Of a stretch of DNA of 64,000 nt, positions 1-12,780 are shown one piece after another. Each line of letters starts with the position of its first letter. Positions within the stretch are counted from its first letter, which is position 1. The notes beneath the pieces were generated by a model. The model was not told the origin of the DNA, did not search any database, and was given only the letters and a program-made list of their open reading frames with translations. The stretch covers positions 23,162,854-23,226,853 of the forward strand of contig OX439036.1 in the NCBI GenBank assembly GCA_949317995.1, read 5' to 3'. The translations under genes and the position numbers were made by a program. The DNA is from Acholoe squamosa (lineage: Eukaryota > Annelida > Polychaeta > Phyllodocida > Polynoidae).

Positions 1-2046
1 TGCAATAAATAGTTAAAAAAAATGGTGTGGACAATGGACTTGCCAGATCTTGCACCTAAAAGACCTTCAATAAATGTCTCATAGAATAATTATGGTGTAA
101 CCTATATATTAGATCATATAATTCATGTTATATTCAGGTCATAATTAGCCATTATGCAAAAATCGATAAATCTAGCTCAGATACCTTTAATAGGATGGGC
201 GGACAAAAAGAGGTCCCCCCCCCCACTATTTCAATGCATCTGATTTGCTTGAAAGTTGAGACCTCTAAAATAAAATTTGCCCATATACAGTACTGCTTAC
301 ACCCAGAAATGATATTTATACTGTATGGATTAGGGGTACCCTGTCAGTGTTTGTATTAGCGACGATGAATTAGATTTCATGGATAGTTCCACAGTTTCTC
401 TCTCACCTTATTTTTGCAGAGAGTTACTAAACATCTCTCAAAACTTGATGAATAGATGAACCAAAAGGCAGAACTCAGCTAATCTGTCTATATTTTGAGA
501 ACCCCCGAGCTAGGAGACTGACAAAAACCTAGTATAGCCTGCAAGACCCACGGGCACTACGTTGTGGGTATAGACTATATGCGGCAAAAATGCTCTGGAA
601 AATACGAGGTTGATTTGATTCTAGTTCCCCTCAACTTAATGACCCCAAACTTTACAAGTGGCGTCTCATAATAATGTCCCTTTAGCCTTAAATGGTTTTA
701 CTTTTTGTAAATTGTACCGCACTGTTACATTTTGGGTCACTTTGCTGAAGTTAATTTGCACAGGAAGGAATATTATTTGGCCTGCTGGTAGAACTCTCAT
801 TTGGTCTAGCTACAAAACCGGAGGAAAACTAACATCTCTGGCGGTAACTCTCAGCATGCCCAACTGAGAGAATCCAGTAAAAACTATCATTTGGGGCACA
901 TTTATCCCGAAATTGATAAATTTTAATGTGTTTAGCTAAAACCAAGAACTCCTGGTTAACGTGTACTAGGAAAAGTGGCATCTCTGTCCAATCAGATCTA
1001 CAGCATTTATCTCATCACATTAAATCATGGGGTTACATTATTTCAAAGCAGCTAAACGAGCCTTTCAAAGAGCAGCTCATGTTCTGGCATCAACACTGAC
1101 GGCCTGCTTGTAGCACTGACAGATATAACCTTGGAGGTGATAGAATTGGACATTGATGGAAGCTCCCCTGTGAGAATTCCCATCTCAGGAGCGGATCCAA
1201 TGCAAAGAGTTCTTGGATTCTCACCCAGTGAGGGATTTTCTAAGTGTTTTTTTTTTTTTTTTTAAAATTTTGTCTGTTGCGGCTCCCTTTGGTATTGGGT
1301 GGACCCACATTCCGTATTCCTTCCTATTGCTAGAACTCATTTCAGAAAGGGCTTAGCAGACTTCAATCATAATCGTAATGAAATACCTTAATATAACTCA
1401 GTATGATGCTATTACGAGCCTTTATCAGCATCATGACTACTAGTGCCAAGATCGCTCTATCAAATCCACTCTGTTTGGTTAACTAAGGGCTGAATCTATG
1501 GACAAGTCATATAGCATTAGCTACGATCACTCACTACCATTTGGCAGCTTTTACATCGTAGTGGATTTGTTGCATTACAGTCTATTCTGGAATACCCGGA
1601 GAAGTCCATTACAGTCTATTCTGGAATACCCGGAGAAGTCCCCATCTTGGGTCCGCTCTACATCTCCACCCCATCAGGCAGTCTCGGGGGCTGTCTGGAC
1701 CGTCTTTTCTCTTTAAGCACCTAGGGCTTATTTCAATATGCATGTACGTGACGACAACATAGTGGCTACATTAGGCCTATGTAGCATATGTTATCAGGGA
1801 TATTGAAACAAGCCCAAGCAATGTGAAATCTCATCACATATCACAAGTATGGCTTTAATGCTGTCTGGACCATTCTATTTGGACACCAGCAATGTCAAAT
1901 CCCATATGAAATAAGACAAATATGGTTTCATTTTAAATACAAAGGTACAGACGACCAATGCCTGCTCAAAGCTTAGCTGAAAAAATGGCAAGAAAATCCA
2001 TATAGGTGTTCAAACTCACATGCAGGGTTTACAGGCTCCAGCTTAC
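1..2046. other. Non-coding stretch, left edge
   Basis: No supportable exon is seen here. Short ORFs lack splice-site context and recognisable protein features. The stretch contains a T-run near 1248-1264 and the 34-bp tandem duplication listed separately. It probably includes intron or 3' flank of the minus-strand gene whose exon lies at 2047-2273. Confidence 0.6.
1573..1640. repeat. 34-bp tandem duplication, two perfect copies
   Basis: The unit beginning CATTACAGTCTATTCTGG and ending AGAAGTC occurs at 1573-1606 and again at 1607-1640 without a mismatch. It is a simple local duplication with no coding context and is likely recent because the copies are identical. Confidence 0.9.
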
Positions 2047-2273
2047 CGTTGGAGATGGTGAGGAGCGTGGGAGTACCCATGGCCATGCCTGTGGTTGCCA
2101 TGGAGATGGGACTAGTAACGATTGCTGTAGGAGTTAACGGCACAGAGCGTACAGACGCTGCGCCAGACGCAGCCCCGCTCAACGCACCACTCCCTGACGT
2201 ACCCTCCTTCCCATCAGCCATCGCGTGAGGATCAGGTGATGACGTCACAAATGCTCGCTGGTCACTAATGAGC
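2047..2273 (-). CDS. Internal coding exon of an unidentified gene
   Basis: On the minus strand a TTTTTGCAG acceptor precedes 2273 and an AACG|GTAAGC donor follows 2047. The 227-nt exon is open in one frame (entered with two bases supplied by the previous exon, left after one base). It encodes about 75 residues, beginning LISDQRAFVTSSPDPHAM and ending PTLLTISN, and is rich in Ser, Thr, Ala, Gly, Pro and Met. Such composition is common in the disordered activation or repression segments of transcription factors, but I do not recognise the family. No partner exon could be placed with confidence on either side. Local GC content is higher than in the flanks, which fits a real exon. It could also be a spurious ORF with chance splice sites. 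Confidence 0.55.
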
Positions 2274-2390
2274 CTGCAAAAACGGAAAAATAAGAAATGG
2301 TATTGAGAGGAGGGAGATGTCAGCTGGAGATGTCATAGAGTTCAATAAATGATCGCTGCCAATGAGTGAGCATCGACGGTGCCCATAAAT

Positions 2391-2784
2391 CGTCGCCTTA
2401 GTGCAACAAGGTTGTATCTACATATTCCAAGTTTTGCAGGCAAAAGAAGGGTTGCAATTACTATAGCACACAGTTGTCACAACCTTATTGCACTGGGACC
2501 TGCAGTGTCGAATCCAGGATTTTGAAAAGGGGGGGGGGGCGCCCTCATTTAGCCCCGAATTTTGGCAAAATTCTAGGGTAAAAAAAGTTAGGTAAACTCT
2601 TAAGTACTGGGAAAAAGGGGGCCCCGCGCCCCCTCTAAATCCGCCACTGACCTGTAGATAAACATATCAATGATAGAGCTCCAATACGTTCATAGAAGCT
2701 AGATAAGGGTCAGTAGATGTTAAAATAGAAGAAAATTTAATTTTGCCAAAATGTCAGTTACAGACTTGTTGCACTGAGGCGACG
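2391..2784. mobile_element. TIR element with a second element nested in it
   Basis: The left end, CGTCGCCTTAGTGCAACAAG, is matched inverted at the right end (CTTGTTGCACTGAGGCGACG), and both outer flanks read AAAT, a possible 4-bp target duplication. A third inverted copy of the arm (CTTATTGCACT) lies at about 2485-2495, just left of the nested element. No transposase ORF is visible, so it is a non-autonomous, MITE-like element. Confidence 0.7.
2503..2649. mobile_element. hAT-like MITE inserted inside another MITE
   Basis: The element starts CAGTGTCGAATCCAGG and ends AAATCCGCCACTG, imperfect inverted termini of the CAGTGGCGGAT type. Both flanks read ACCTG, a 5-bp candidate target duplication. 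The interior is G-rich on the left and GC-rich near the right end, and is non-coding. A related element lies at 41773-41942, and a lone end resembling it is at about 31979. Confidence 0.7.
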
Positions 2785-5700
2785 AAATGCCTTTTGCAGG
2801 TGTTGGGGGCTTGTCTCTTGCTAAATCTGTCAAACAGGCTTATTGCCCCCTGCCTACTCCATGCATAGTCTAGCCGGAGGGGGTACTGCTGACTTGTAAG
2901 TCACAACTGCCGCTTTACAGCGTCAGCCCACCTTCTTGAAGATTGTGAAAGTTGACAGTCCCCAATCCTTTCAATTACAATGGCACAAACAGCCCCCCCT
3001 CCTTTTTCAGTCATGATTGCACCTGACAGTCTACTTTTGAGGTAATCGACTCCCACAGCTCCTAAAGATTCATTCTGCAGTAGTTATACATAGCTTTGAC
3101 ATCTGCCGAGATAAACTCATAAAGGCCTCATCTAGATTGACGTATGGCCATGACTTGGTCTAATAAGTACCGAAAAGTGTGCCATATTCCATACTTTTAA
3201 AACTGTGCCTGGACAGGTGAAAAGACTTCATAGAGATCGTTTATGCATTATTTCCGTGTGAATTATTCAAGGCAAAACTATCTAAACGGAGAAACAAATC
3301 AATGCAGCAATTTCCAAATCGAGCGAGACTTCCTTCAAATGATTCAACAATTAAAATACATGCGCTGCCTTATGAATAAAACAGCATTTTTATTTCTTGT
3401 GTTAGTTGTGCGACGGGACTGCTTTTATAGAGCTGTACCTCACGTGTTCACACAGGTGAGGTGCTTTACAATCCTTGTCTAAACCATTATACAGGTCGTA
3501 CATCAAAACTGTTGCTAGCCTGCCTTCTTAATTTTCACTTCGTGCAAATTGCTGAGATTGACCAGAAATCTTATTTAGTCAGACCGACAGCGAACTTCAA
3601 TTTGATCACATTCTAAGCCATGTTCACCAAGGTAATTAGAGAAATATGAAACTCTCGATCATTAAATTGTTCAGATGGTAAAAAGATTGCCCCTGATATT
3701 TGAGCTGACTATAAGACATACTAGAAGAGATATTTTTATTTCGCCTCTCTCTCTCTCTAGACTATGTGTCTTAGTTTTTATCCTTTGGATTATCTATCTA
3801 TTAAGTTTTGAAATTTGTTTTGTATAGGAACGCATAGCTCTTTGGAACAATATTTCTCAAATGTTTAACCCTTTTCATGATATCAATTTCTGGAGCAGGA
3901 AATTGACTTGTCCTTTAGTTAGAAAGGTTTCTGCGTTAAAGACACTTTAGGCGCGAGCAACTATAGCTCAAATTATTTTGGGAAATGTTTCTTTCACTAT
4001 CACTAACGTTAAACCACGAGGTCACTACTGAGATTGTTTATGACGAAATCTTGTGTGGAACTTTGTCCTACTTTACTTGTGCTCTTTCAGTACATGCACC
4101 TAATACATGGTACATTCAAGATGGCGGCGGACGGCCAGACTGTGCCAAATTGTTTTTGTCAAATAACAATGGGGACACATTTTCGTCTTCGCCATAAAGT
4201 CTGATGTGCACACAGATCGGTGTTTTTGATTAAGTTGAAATCAGTGCCTGTGAAACAGATTCATTCTAGTTATTAAGTATTAACCAATATCATCTGATAT
4301 TTATTTCAGTTGTATAATCGAGAGTAGACCAATATGAGAGTAATTTAGATTTCCTTTGTATTTGTTATGTATGCTTTAAATGAAACTAGGATTTCCCCCA
4401 AGTAAGACGTGTTATTGAAAAAAGGTATTATTCTCTATCATTCATTATAACTTTTCCCAACCTTAGCAACTTCCTTCAACGCCCCTCTCGATCTTATTGA
4501 ACCACTAAATGGCACACTGTGGGTAACAACGAACAAACACGTGTTGGTCATTAGGAATAGGCAGAAATGAGGACTTCCTATTTCTCTCTAGAGCTTCTTC
4601 CAAGGTGCTGGTAACAGCGCACTACGAGGAGATGAATATTTACAACGCGTCCGCTCAGTGGTTAGCATAGTAAATGCTCTGCTCCCCCTCCCTCGTCCAC
4701 CCACCCACCCCCCTCCCCACCACCAGCACTCTACTCTCTATCCCCGCTGTTCTCTGCTAGCTGGAGGGCCCGTTTTGTGAAAACACGGAGCTTCAGAGCT
4801 CTTGTCTCTAGAACATTCCCTATCTAAATTCCATACGAATAGACAATGCCTGGAACACGTTATATACGAACCTTTATATTTACTCAAAAAAAGTCACAAA
4901 GTTGTAAAACTTTTAACTACAGCTCTATGATATTTGATATAGTAACATAGGAATTCTACAGCTACTTTTACATGTGACCCATATAGATTTCTTCTGTCGT
5001 CAAATAAAGCTCAGATTATACCGTCAGAAAGGTTAAAGAACGTATCATTGTGTCTATACACACATTCATAACTGGAGTTATTCCTATTGCCCTATAATCT
5101 TGGGGGATATACCCCGCTCTCCCTCATTCAAACTTGTTTCTATTATTTGCATTCATTTAGAACAGGAGAAGAGGTGGTTATATTCTCTTAGAACTTATCT
5201 GTACAGCGAATCACCTCATGTGCATCGACATATGTAGAACGGAAAATACTTTTGGAAAAGAACTTTTTTTCAGTGTGTGACCCTATTTTATTACCGATCT
5301 GTAGAGGACATACCAGAGCATAATGTGTCTGATTATAAATCATTCTGGAAAAAAAACAGGACTATAATCTACTAATATGATGCGACATTAATACGTGGAA
5401 ACTAATATCAAATACAAATACATATGTCCCTATGTAGAGTAACAAGGTCAAGCTTGGTTCCGGTTCCTGCACAGGTTTAGTTAGATCAGGCCCCACTCTA
5501 CGACCTTAATATCGACTCTCTTAGTCTAAGGGTCTAACATTGCACAAATAAAGGCTTATTCCAATGACAAAACACACACCAACGGAGAGACGAAGATCAG
5601 TTAAAGCATTGGTAAGAACTGGGTTGAGAATCAGCTGAAATCATTCTAAACTAAAGGGAAATTGAATGTCAGCAAGAATCCTCCGACTTGGAACGTAATG

Positions 5701-8245
5701 GATACTTAATGGCATAGAAAAACAGAAATGTAATCCAGAACTATCCTTCCTCATTTCAGATTTGCACGAAACCCAAGAGGAAAGTAGTACACCTGAAGCG
5801 ATAATTGTTTATTTTTCAATTCACTTAAACGCTCCACTTAAAATTTGAAAAACCACAACATAATTTATGCCTTATGATATACTAGATATACTGTGAATGT
5901 AACCTATCAGATAAAATATGTAAAACGCGTGCATATATGGAAATTTTTATTAAAGCAATAATAATCTAATTTCTAGGTAAAGGTATATGCTAATTTGAAC
6001 ACAGTCCATTCTAAATATTACACACATGTATAACATTTTTGACTGATTTTTCTTCCTTTTTTTCTGCAAGGTCTACACAGACAATCGCGGATATCACGTA
6101 TCAACTAAAGAGTATCGCCATTTCATACACCAACAGCCTAACCAGATCATGATAATTCAAATGGCAAAGTACATCTATAGCTGGGGTTATCATCGTTAGT
6201 ATGTGTATTGAGATGGGAGGAGAAGAAGGACAAGAGGCATGCTGAAGCATGTATGTGGATGTTTCACCTGTCTGAAGTAGTAGAAGTATACAGGTGTGGC
6301 CACCTAGCTGGGCACCACGCCACGTCATCCTACCTCTCACCTGTTCTGTATTTCACATACTCATCATCTTACTACGCTTGGTCAGCTCTAATTGCCACTT
6401 TTATTGTACAGAGACAAATGTCTATATTCAAAACTATAAAGACAGGGGTAACAAAAGCCGATTGAATAACTAACTAAATAAAGAAATCAATAAAGAGAAA
6501 AGGAATTTGAAATGTGTACATGGAGAGAGATTGAGTTCTATCGGAAATGAGTGATCTTCGTGACATGAAAAATACAACACTTCAATACTACATTGTAGTT
6601 AAGAGTAACACATGTTTTACTGGAAGGGTGTGCCTGCTATTCTAGGGAAGATTGGCAGTGAATTATGAAATCATAGCATAATATAGCATACTGTGGCTAT
6701 ATTATGGGGGCGGGAGAGGCAAAGTGTGGTATTCTATCGAGGGCCCCAAAGCATTAGCAGCCTTTAAAGAGTTAAGAACAGGTACTAGTAACTGCAGGGA
6801 CGAAAGTCACAGAGCACGAAAATCCCTGAAATGGTCCAATATTCGCCCCAAAAACCTGGGTTTCTATATGAATGTATAGGGCCCTGGAAATTCAAAATCC
6901 CTGAAATCAGGGAATTCCCTGAAGACTTTCATCCCTGTAACTGGGACTACTGAGCCGTGACCAAGCTGTGCAGACGGCCCAGACATACCTGTGGGGCTAT
7001 TATGGTGATGGCATTGTATAAGGGGGGTACCTTGGACTGCTGAGCCATGACCAACCAGTATGGGGGGGGGGGGATTTGGGCAAAAGGGGAACATTTATAA
7101 AGGACTTTTCAATGGCAAAAGAATTTTTCAAATATTCCAATTAGAGCCAAAGTTAGAGTTTGATATCAAAAGGCATCTTTTTTCCTTAAAATCTCAAATT
7201 ATTTTCAGGGAAATCCTCATGATATGGCTGAGAAAGGGGTACTAACTTTTCCAGGAAATTCTGACATTTTGGCCAGGAAAGGGGTATCTTTTTCCGAAAG
7301 ATCTCAAATTATGGGTGGGAAAGGGGTACATTTCATGTGAAAAAATCCATTGAACGGGTGCTCAAATTGTGAGTTTGTCTTCTTGCACACTAACAGTAGC
7401 AAAAGGGGTACCTTTCACAGCTGATTCCCATCAAATCCCCCTCCCCCCCGGGCAGGAAACCTCTGCAGGCAATGAAGAGCCATACTAAGAATCCATTTAG
7501 TCTGTGATTTTAACCCTCCTGAAAACACCTTTTTCACAAATACTTTGAAAAAAACCCAAAAAACCTGAAAACAGAATAGGAAGGACATCTTTGTCAAGCA
7601 TTAGATGAAAGATAAATTGGAGAGATAATTTACCTCTACATAGCTTTTTTCATAGCAGAAGCGATCTTCTATTTCAGACCATTCTACCCACCCCAACACC
7701 AATAAGGGTGTGCCTTCTCTATTTATAGATATCTATATATAACAGGCACACCCTACTAACACTTTCATATCCACGGAAAAATGTGATATTATATATGACT
7801 GTATCTGTGTATATTTTTTATATAGTCCAAAAGTCAGAGTTGAACACTTTAAAACAACAACAACAACTTTGTGGGATTCCTAGAAGGCACATGAGTGGTT
7901 TCTATTTTGCAGTTTAGTGATTTTCTACCTTTATACTCCGTGCAGTAAACACACAGAGAGTTCAGGAGGCCCTATATAAAGGTACATATCGAAGTCTAGC
8001 TGTTCCAGGGTTTTAGAGATACATACAGGGATATTACGAGATAAATTATCATGAAACAATAACAGATAATGTAACAAGCGTTTCAGTCACCTTACTGAGT
8101 TAGCATACCTATTCATAAGAACCTACATGTGTACTACATACCGGTATGTATACTTTCAGTATGTTCATATACGATACATGTATTTTCATACTAACAATAT
8201 GGTCACACGTGAAGAGTTTGGAGAAGACCGCAGACATATTTAAGA
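2785..8245. other. Non-coding stretch with scattered low-complexity DNA
   Basis: No supportable exon is seen. It includes a CT run near 3747-3760, a YY1-like AAGATGGCGGC at about 4118, and two related direct repeats around 6943-6965 and 7033-7056 (GGACTRCTGAGCCRTGACCAA) within a G-rich interspersed repeat reaching about 7450. One weak exon-like segment at 7634-7690 on the minus strand was rejected. Confidence 0.5.
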
Positions 8246-8516
8246 TACCGTAATCTCCTGCGTATAAGGCGCGTCTTAGACGAGGGGTTTTAGTTCTTCC
8301 TGGATCCACAAGGGGGACACCAAGAGCTTTATTTTGAAAAAATAACAGGGGGATTCAAGGGGGTGTGGGGGGCCCTAGCTACACATAGCTTTTTGAATTT
8401 TGAAAATCCATTCAGTAGAACCAAAGTTATGATTTTTTATTTTTTTTTGGCAATATTCTTTAACTTTAGGTGCGTCTTATACGCGAGGTGTGCCTTATAT
8501 GCGAGAGATTACGGTA
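8246..8516. mobile_element. TACCGTAA-type TIR element, copy 1
   Basis: It begins TACCGTAATCTCCTGCGTAT and ends AGAGATTACGGTA, an inverted repeat. The subterminal part holds repeated GTATAAGGCGC/GCGTCTTATACGC units on both sides. The middle (ATCCACAAGGGGGACACCAAGAG, AACCAAAGTTATGA) matches copies at 8533 and 9783. No ORF of transposase type is present. Confidence 0.85.
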
Positions 8517-8532
8517 AGTGTCGAATTGGGGC

Positions 8533-8827
8533 TACCATAATCTCCCGCGTATAAGACGCATCAAGCGTATAAGGCGCACCAAGATTTCAAGAATATGGCC
8601 AGGAAAAATAAAAATTCAAAACTTTTGTTCTTCTAAATGGATTTTGAAAATTAAAAAAGCTATGTGTAGCTCTGGCCTTCCGTACACCTCTGGAGCCCTC
8701 TATCTCATATTATCACTTAGGAGGAGTGTCATATATCAAAAGAAAGCTATTGGTGTTCCCCTTGTGGCTCCAATGAGACCTAAAACCCTGCATATAAGAC
8801 GCGCCTTACACGCGAGAGATTGCGGTA
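8533..8827. mobile_element. TACCGTAA-type TIR element, copy 2
   Basis: It begins TACCATAATCTCCCGCGTAT and ends GAGAGATTGCGGTA, with internal GTATAAGACGC units and a core matching the copies at 8246 and 9783. It lies only 16 bp from copy 1, and its core is in the opposite orientation, so the two copies form a tail-to-tail pair. Confidence 0.85.
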
Positions 8828-9782
8828 GTTACAATATACGGTTATAGAAGTCATTAGATTGACTGTTTATCCAAGTAAAAGATATCCCTTGATTTATTTC
8901 TTATTTTTAAATAATTCTTATCTCGATTTTCCAAGAGTTTGAAATTTTTAAATATTTTTCTTACATTATTTCTACCTGCACTGCATCAGCGAACACCACC
9001 GTCCCCTGTGGGGAAGCTCTCAACAACGGTGACCTAGGGGTGCTTATAAATTTCTAAATGTTGTATATCAGAATGACTTCATCCATTCGCCAGTATTTTT
9101 CCCATCCTGTTTCTAGTATTTAATGGCACAGGAATATTATCAATCAGTCAACTGCGTAGCATGAGCGATTATGGTGAAGCTCTATAAATACTAAATCCAC
9201 CATCCATTTGTTTAGCACCCCTCTCCTCCCACCTCCCTGTGCTACTCAGTGTCTGTAAAGCTCAATCCTCAAGCATTTCTTCGCCTCAGTGCAATAGAGT
9301 TGTAACTGCATATGGATCAACAATGCCCCTCGCTGAAATACCTATTACCTTAATAAACACGATGCAGTTACAACCTTTATGGACGGCGTAGAGTGTCCAA
9401 AGTGAAATGTACTTATAACAGCCCTTGGTGTATATGAATGCAAACTGTTCATGAGCACAGATGTATTGGACGAATTTAGAATGGTGCATTTATATATAGT
9501 CACAGAGCTCAACATCTTACTTTATAAGGTAGGCTTGTACGTATGTCAGCGGTCACTTCCACAAATAGTGTTGGTGGTGATGTTAATTGTTGGGGGGGGG
9601 GATGTGGAGGAATCTAAAGCTCCACATGTGGTCTGAAAATTGATATCTTATTATTATGTAGCATATAATCATCTAGTAAGGTTTGTATAAGCCGCACCCG
9701 ATATAGTCATATTCTATACTGAGATAAGGTTTTCTAAGAATTTTCTATTATTAGTAAGGTCGAAACTTGCAGTGTTAGTTTC
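8828..9782. other. Non-coding stretch
   Basis: No supportable exon. Near 9284-9390 is a partial relative of the 2391-2784 element (CGCCTCAGTGCAAYA and GTTGTAACTGCAT motifs with a nearby inverted GCAGTTACAACC). Otherwise AT-rich DNA and a G-run near 9591. Confidence 0.5.
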
Positions 9783-10068
9783 TACCGTAATCTCCCGCAT
9801 ATAAGGCGCAGCCCGCGTATAAGGCGCACCTAGAGTTTTGGAAAATTCTCAAAAAAATGAAAAATTCATAACTTTGGTTCTACTGAATGAATTTTCAAAA
9901 TTCAAAAGCCAATGGGTAGCTTGGGCCCCCTTTAGCCCCCCTGGACCCCATTTTGACCAAGGGGGCATGTAAGATATCAAAAGAAAGGTCTTGGTGTCCC
10001 CCTTGTGGATCCAATGAGAACTAAAACCCCCCAGATAAGACGCGCCTTATACGCGGGAGATTACGGTA
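9783..10068. mobile_element. TACCGTAA-type TIR element, copy 3
   Basis: Termini are TACCGTAATCTCCCGCAT and CGGGAGATTACGGTA. Two GTATAAGGCGC units sit next to the left terminus and a CGCGCCTTATACGC unit next to the right. The core (AACTTTGGTTCTACTGAATG) is shared with the other copies. It is non-coding and about 286 bp long. Confidence 0.88.
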
Positions 10069-11183
10069 GGTGTTGAGGTTGGATGGTTTTCCAAATTCGT
10101 CCTCTGAGACAGTGTTAGTTTCTAGTTGAATCGAGGATTTAAGTGATACTATCATTAAATTCATCAGGTGAGATTAAGAAATGGTGACCTCGTCAAGTGA
10201 CGTCTTTACGCAACCTGGCAACTGATTGACTTCACAAAATCATCACAACCACAGTACCTCCAGCATATGCCGCGGCTTATATTTTTTTATTTTTTTATTT
10301 TTTTTTCAGTAAGGCGTTGTCGCATATGAGGCAAAGCGTGACTTTCGTATAAGTCTCTCAGGCAAACCTGGGGGTTGATTGTAAGCTGTCTAATAGAATT
10401 TAAATTCAGTTATATCCCACATATAAGTTGCCCCCTGGGTTCAGGGACATCCTAGAGGGCATATATGGGCTTGGGTTTCCAGTTAAAGCTGTGGCTTATG
10501 TTTGGCACCCTGTGTACAATCTACAAGTTGACTATTCTCATGCAAAACGCCAGTGGTAGAGTGGCACTGTGTATATATGAAATATTGACACCTTATAGTG
10601 TCTTACACTCCATCCTAACAGAGATCTCGTCAAGGAGGAATAACTACCCTAAATTTTTGCTTGAAGGCCACTCCTGCATAATTATAATCCACACCATGAG
10701 GCCAAAAAGAAAAAGAAGCTGTGTTTCCAGTAACATGGTCCAAAAAGTTGAAGCAGGTAGGTCGTATTTTTTTTTTTTTTGCATCTAAGGCCTAAGGTCA
10801 TACTTTGCCAGATTTTCGATGGTTATTATAACAAAGGATCGTTTCCTGTATGAAATATGAGAAAATGGAAATATATGTATATCTTGCAAATAAAAGGTAT
10901 CACATGAAAACTTTAAAAACAAAATAATAAAAATTAAAAATATTGAAAAAATCTTCAAAAAATGGAAAAAAAATTCTAAAAAAAAATCTGAGGTCGGCCC
11001 CTTTTGGCTGAGGACGGTTGGGTGACCGGAAACCTTTTTTTTTTTGGCCTGAGTGGAAGGAACTATAAGCCACAAATCGGACATACAAATCAAAAGTTTA
11101 GAGTGCTGTTCTTATGTGTTAGATACTCATCCTTAAGCCACAGCCTTCGTTTGGAGCGTTCCTATAGGCCATTTACATAGAAT
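10069..11183. other. Non-coding stretch with T-rich interspersed repeat
   Basis: No supportable exon is seen. Runs of T at 10280-10310 and 10768-10781, and an A/T-rich segment at 10900-11045 ending in a CGGCCC...TTTTTGGCCTGAGTGG motif. A related motif recurs near 12600 and 14880-14920, suggesting a dispersed repeat family. Confidence 0.5.
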
Positions 11184-11467
11184 TACCGTAAATTATCTTG
11201 TATAAGCCGCAGCTAGTACCAGAACCCAACCCACCAGGAGCAAGGGGGGGAGGAGGGGTAAGGTATGACCAATTCCCTATATTTTCCCAATTGTTCCAGC
11301 ACCATAGAGGGATATATGGAAGCCCCTAGGTTCCCATAGCTTTTTTGAATTTTGCAGATCAATCCATAAGGAAAAATGTTGTACCATTTTCAATTCCCCC
11401 CCCCCCCACCACAAACTTATGGGGTGGCTCATACGAGGGTGTGGCTTATGCAAGGGAATTTACGGTA
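11184..11467. mobile_element. Diverged TACCGTAA-type TIR element
   Basis: It starts TACCGTAAATTATCTTGTAT and ends GGGAATTTACGGTA. The subterminal units read GTATAAGCCGCA and GTGTGGCTTATGC instead of GTATAAGRCGC, so it is a distinct subfamily with the same architecture. The interior carries G and C homopolymers and no coding capacity. Confidence 0.75.
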
Positions 11468-11599
11468 CTTAGATTATGGATCTGACAGTGAGATTTTTGG
11501 TATTTTCAACAACTTTTTTTTTATTTTCTTGGTTACTGCCAATGGAATTAACAAGATATAAAGCTGCAAATATTTTTTTCCGCGAGGGACCTGCAGCCA

Positions 11600-11768
11600 G
11601 GGGCCATCCATGAATGACGTCATTCCAAAATTTGACTATTTTTAACCCCCCCCCGTCATGTTTTTTGCCAATTATACAATGCTGAATTTATTGGAGAATT
11701 AATCCTTTCATGCCGGGCCTGACCCCCCCCCCCCCAGCTCTACCATGACGTCATTTGCGGATGGCCCC
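11600..11768. mobile_element. Short palindromic MITE with TGACGTCA in both arms
   Basis: Left arm AGGGGCCATCCATGAATGACG and right arm ATGACGTCATTTGCGGATGGC plus CCCT are inverted copies of about 25 bp, each containing ATGACGTCAT. C-runs fill the interior. Similar GGGGCC-TCCAT-AAT-ACGTCA elements are, from memory, abundant in several marine invertebrate genomes. No ORF. Confidence 0.75.
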
Positions 11769-11943
11769 TCAGAGGTATCTCACAGTTTCCCTCGAAATTA
11801 GAGTGCACAAGGGGAGTTATCTAATAAAATGACTACCATACCTGTTATTGGCTCTATACATTTGTAACTCAGGATCATGAAGGAAATCAATACGTCATGT
11901 GTTCTATTGAAATTTTTACAATTGTTATTAGAGAAATTGTACA

Positions 11944-12330
11944 GGTGAGTGAGTGAGTAATGGTTGTTTAACGCCAAGCCGACAGCTAAGGTCATATTCA
12001 TGGCGGAAAAAGTACATTAGACATCACGTCACAAAGGAATACATGTGCCTGTGCCCGTGCATATGGACACCAGACACATGTAAGAAAGAGGGGACAGGAA
12101 AGAGGAGATTCAAGGAACGAATATGTGCCAGTGCCGCGCCTATGGACACCACCCACACTCAGAGAGGATAGAAAAGCAAGACATAGACCCCTTTTAAAGA
12201 TGGCCTGGGGCTGGGGAGGCCCGAATTGTACAGGTTCACCTAAGGCTACGAAGTTGATTAAGATGGCAAATGCAAACAATGGCGAGTCCATGGAAAAGAA
12301 ACTAAGCAAAACTATGTGACCACCCATAGT
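11944..12330 (+). repeat. Interspersed repeat with GTGAGTGAGT...TTTAACGCC head
   Basis: The segment opens with GTGAGTGAGTGAGTAATGG followed by TTTAACGCC, a head I associate with SINE-like repeats common in molluscan genomes. It continues with two GCCTATGGACACCA-like motifs (about 12058-12075 and 12138-12152). A related motif is present inverted near 13960-13980. No protein evidence. The SINE assignment is tentative because no clear A and B boxes were identified. Confidence 0.45.
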
Positions 12331-12780
12331 AGAGCTGTCTGAGCAACATTACACCCTTCCCTCCTTAATATGTAACATATCTAGGCAAGTTGTGCATTTC
12401 AGGTAACATGCTGAAAAAAATTAGGTAGGTTAGGTCAGATTTTCTTTTTTGTAAATTTTTTTTAACTGCTTCAAAGAGACTTGTCGAAAAGTCATGATTA
12501 TGCATTGGGCGAGTCACAGCGACTCAGTGATGACTAGATTGACTAAAGACTTGGCTAAAACCCTATATTTTCTTCAAAAATGGAGAAAAAAAGTTAGGGT
12601 CGGCCCTGTTTTCCTAGGTAGGGTCGGGTTACCTGAAACAAACAATTTATTTATTTTTTGCCTTAGTAAAATGGAGTAGTCCAACGACCCTCCAAACTAG
12701 ACAAGTTCATCCTCTATATATGAATAGGAGTAGCTGCGTAGTTTCATTTTAATTTTTCTCCCATAGAGTCACAATTATTT

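Noticed and set aside
7634-7690. Possible minus-strand exon ending DRFCYEKSYVE before GTAAAT
   Set aside because: No pyrimidine-rich acceptor, no recognised family and no partner exon.
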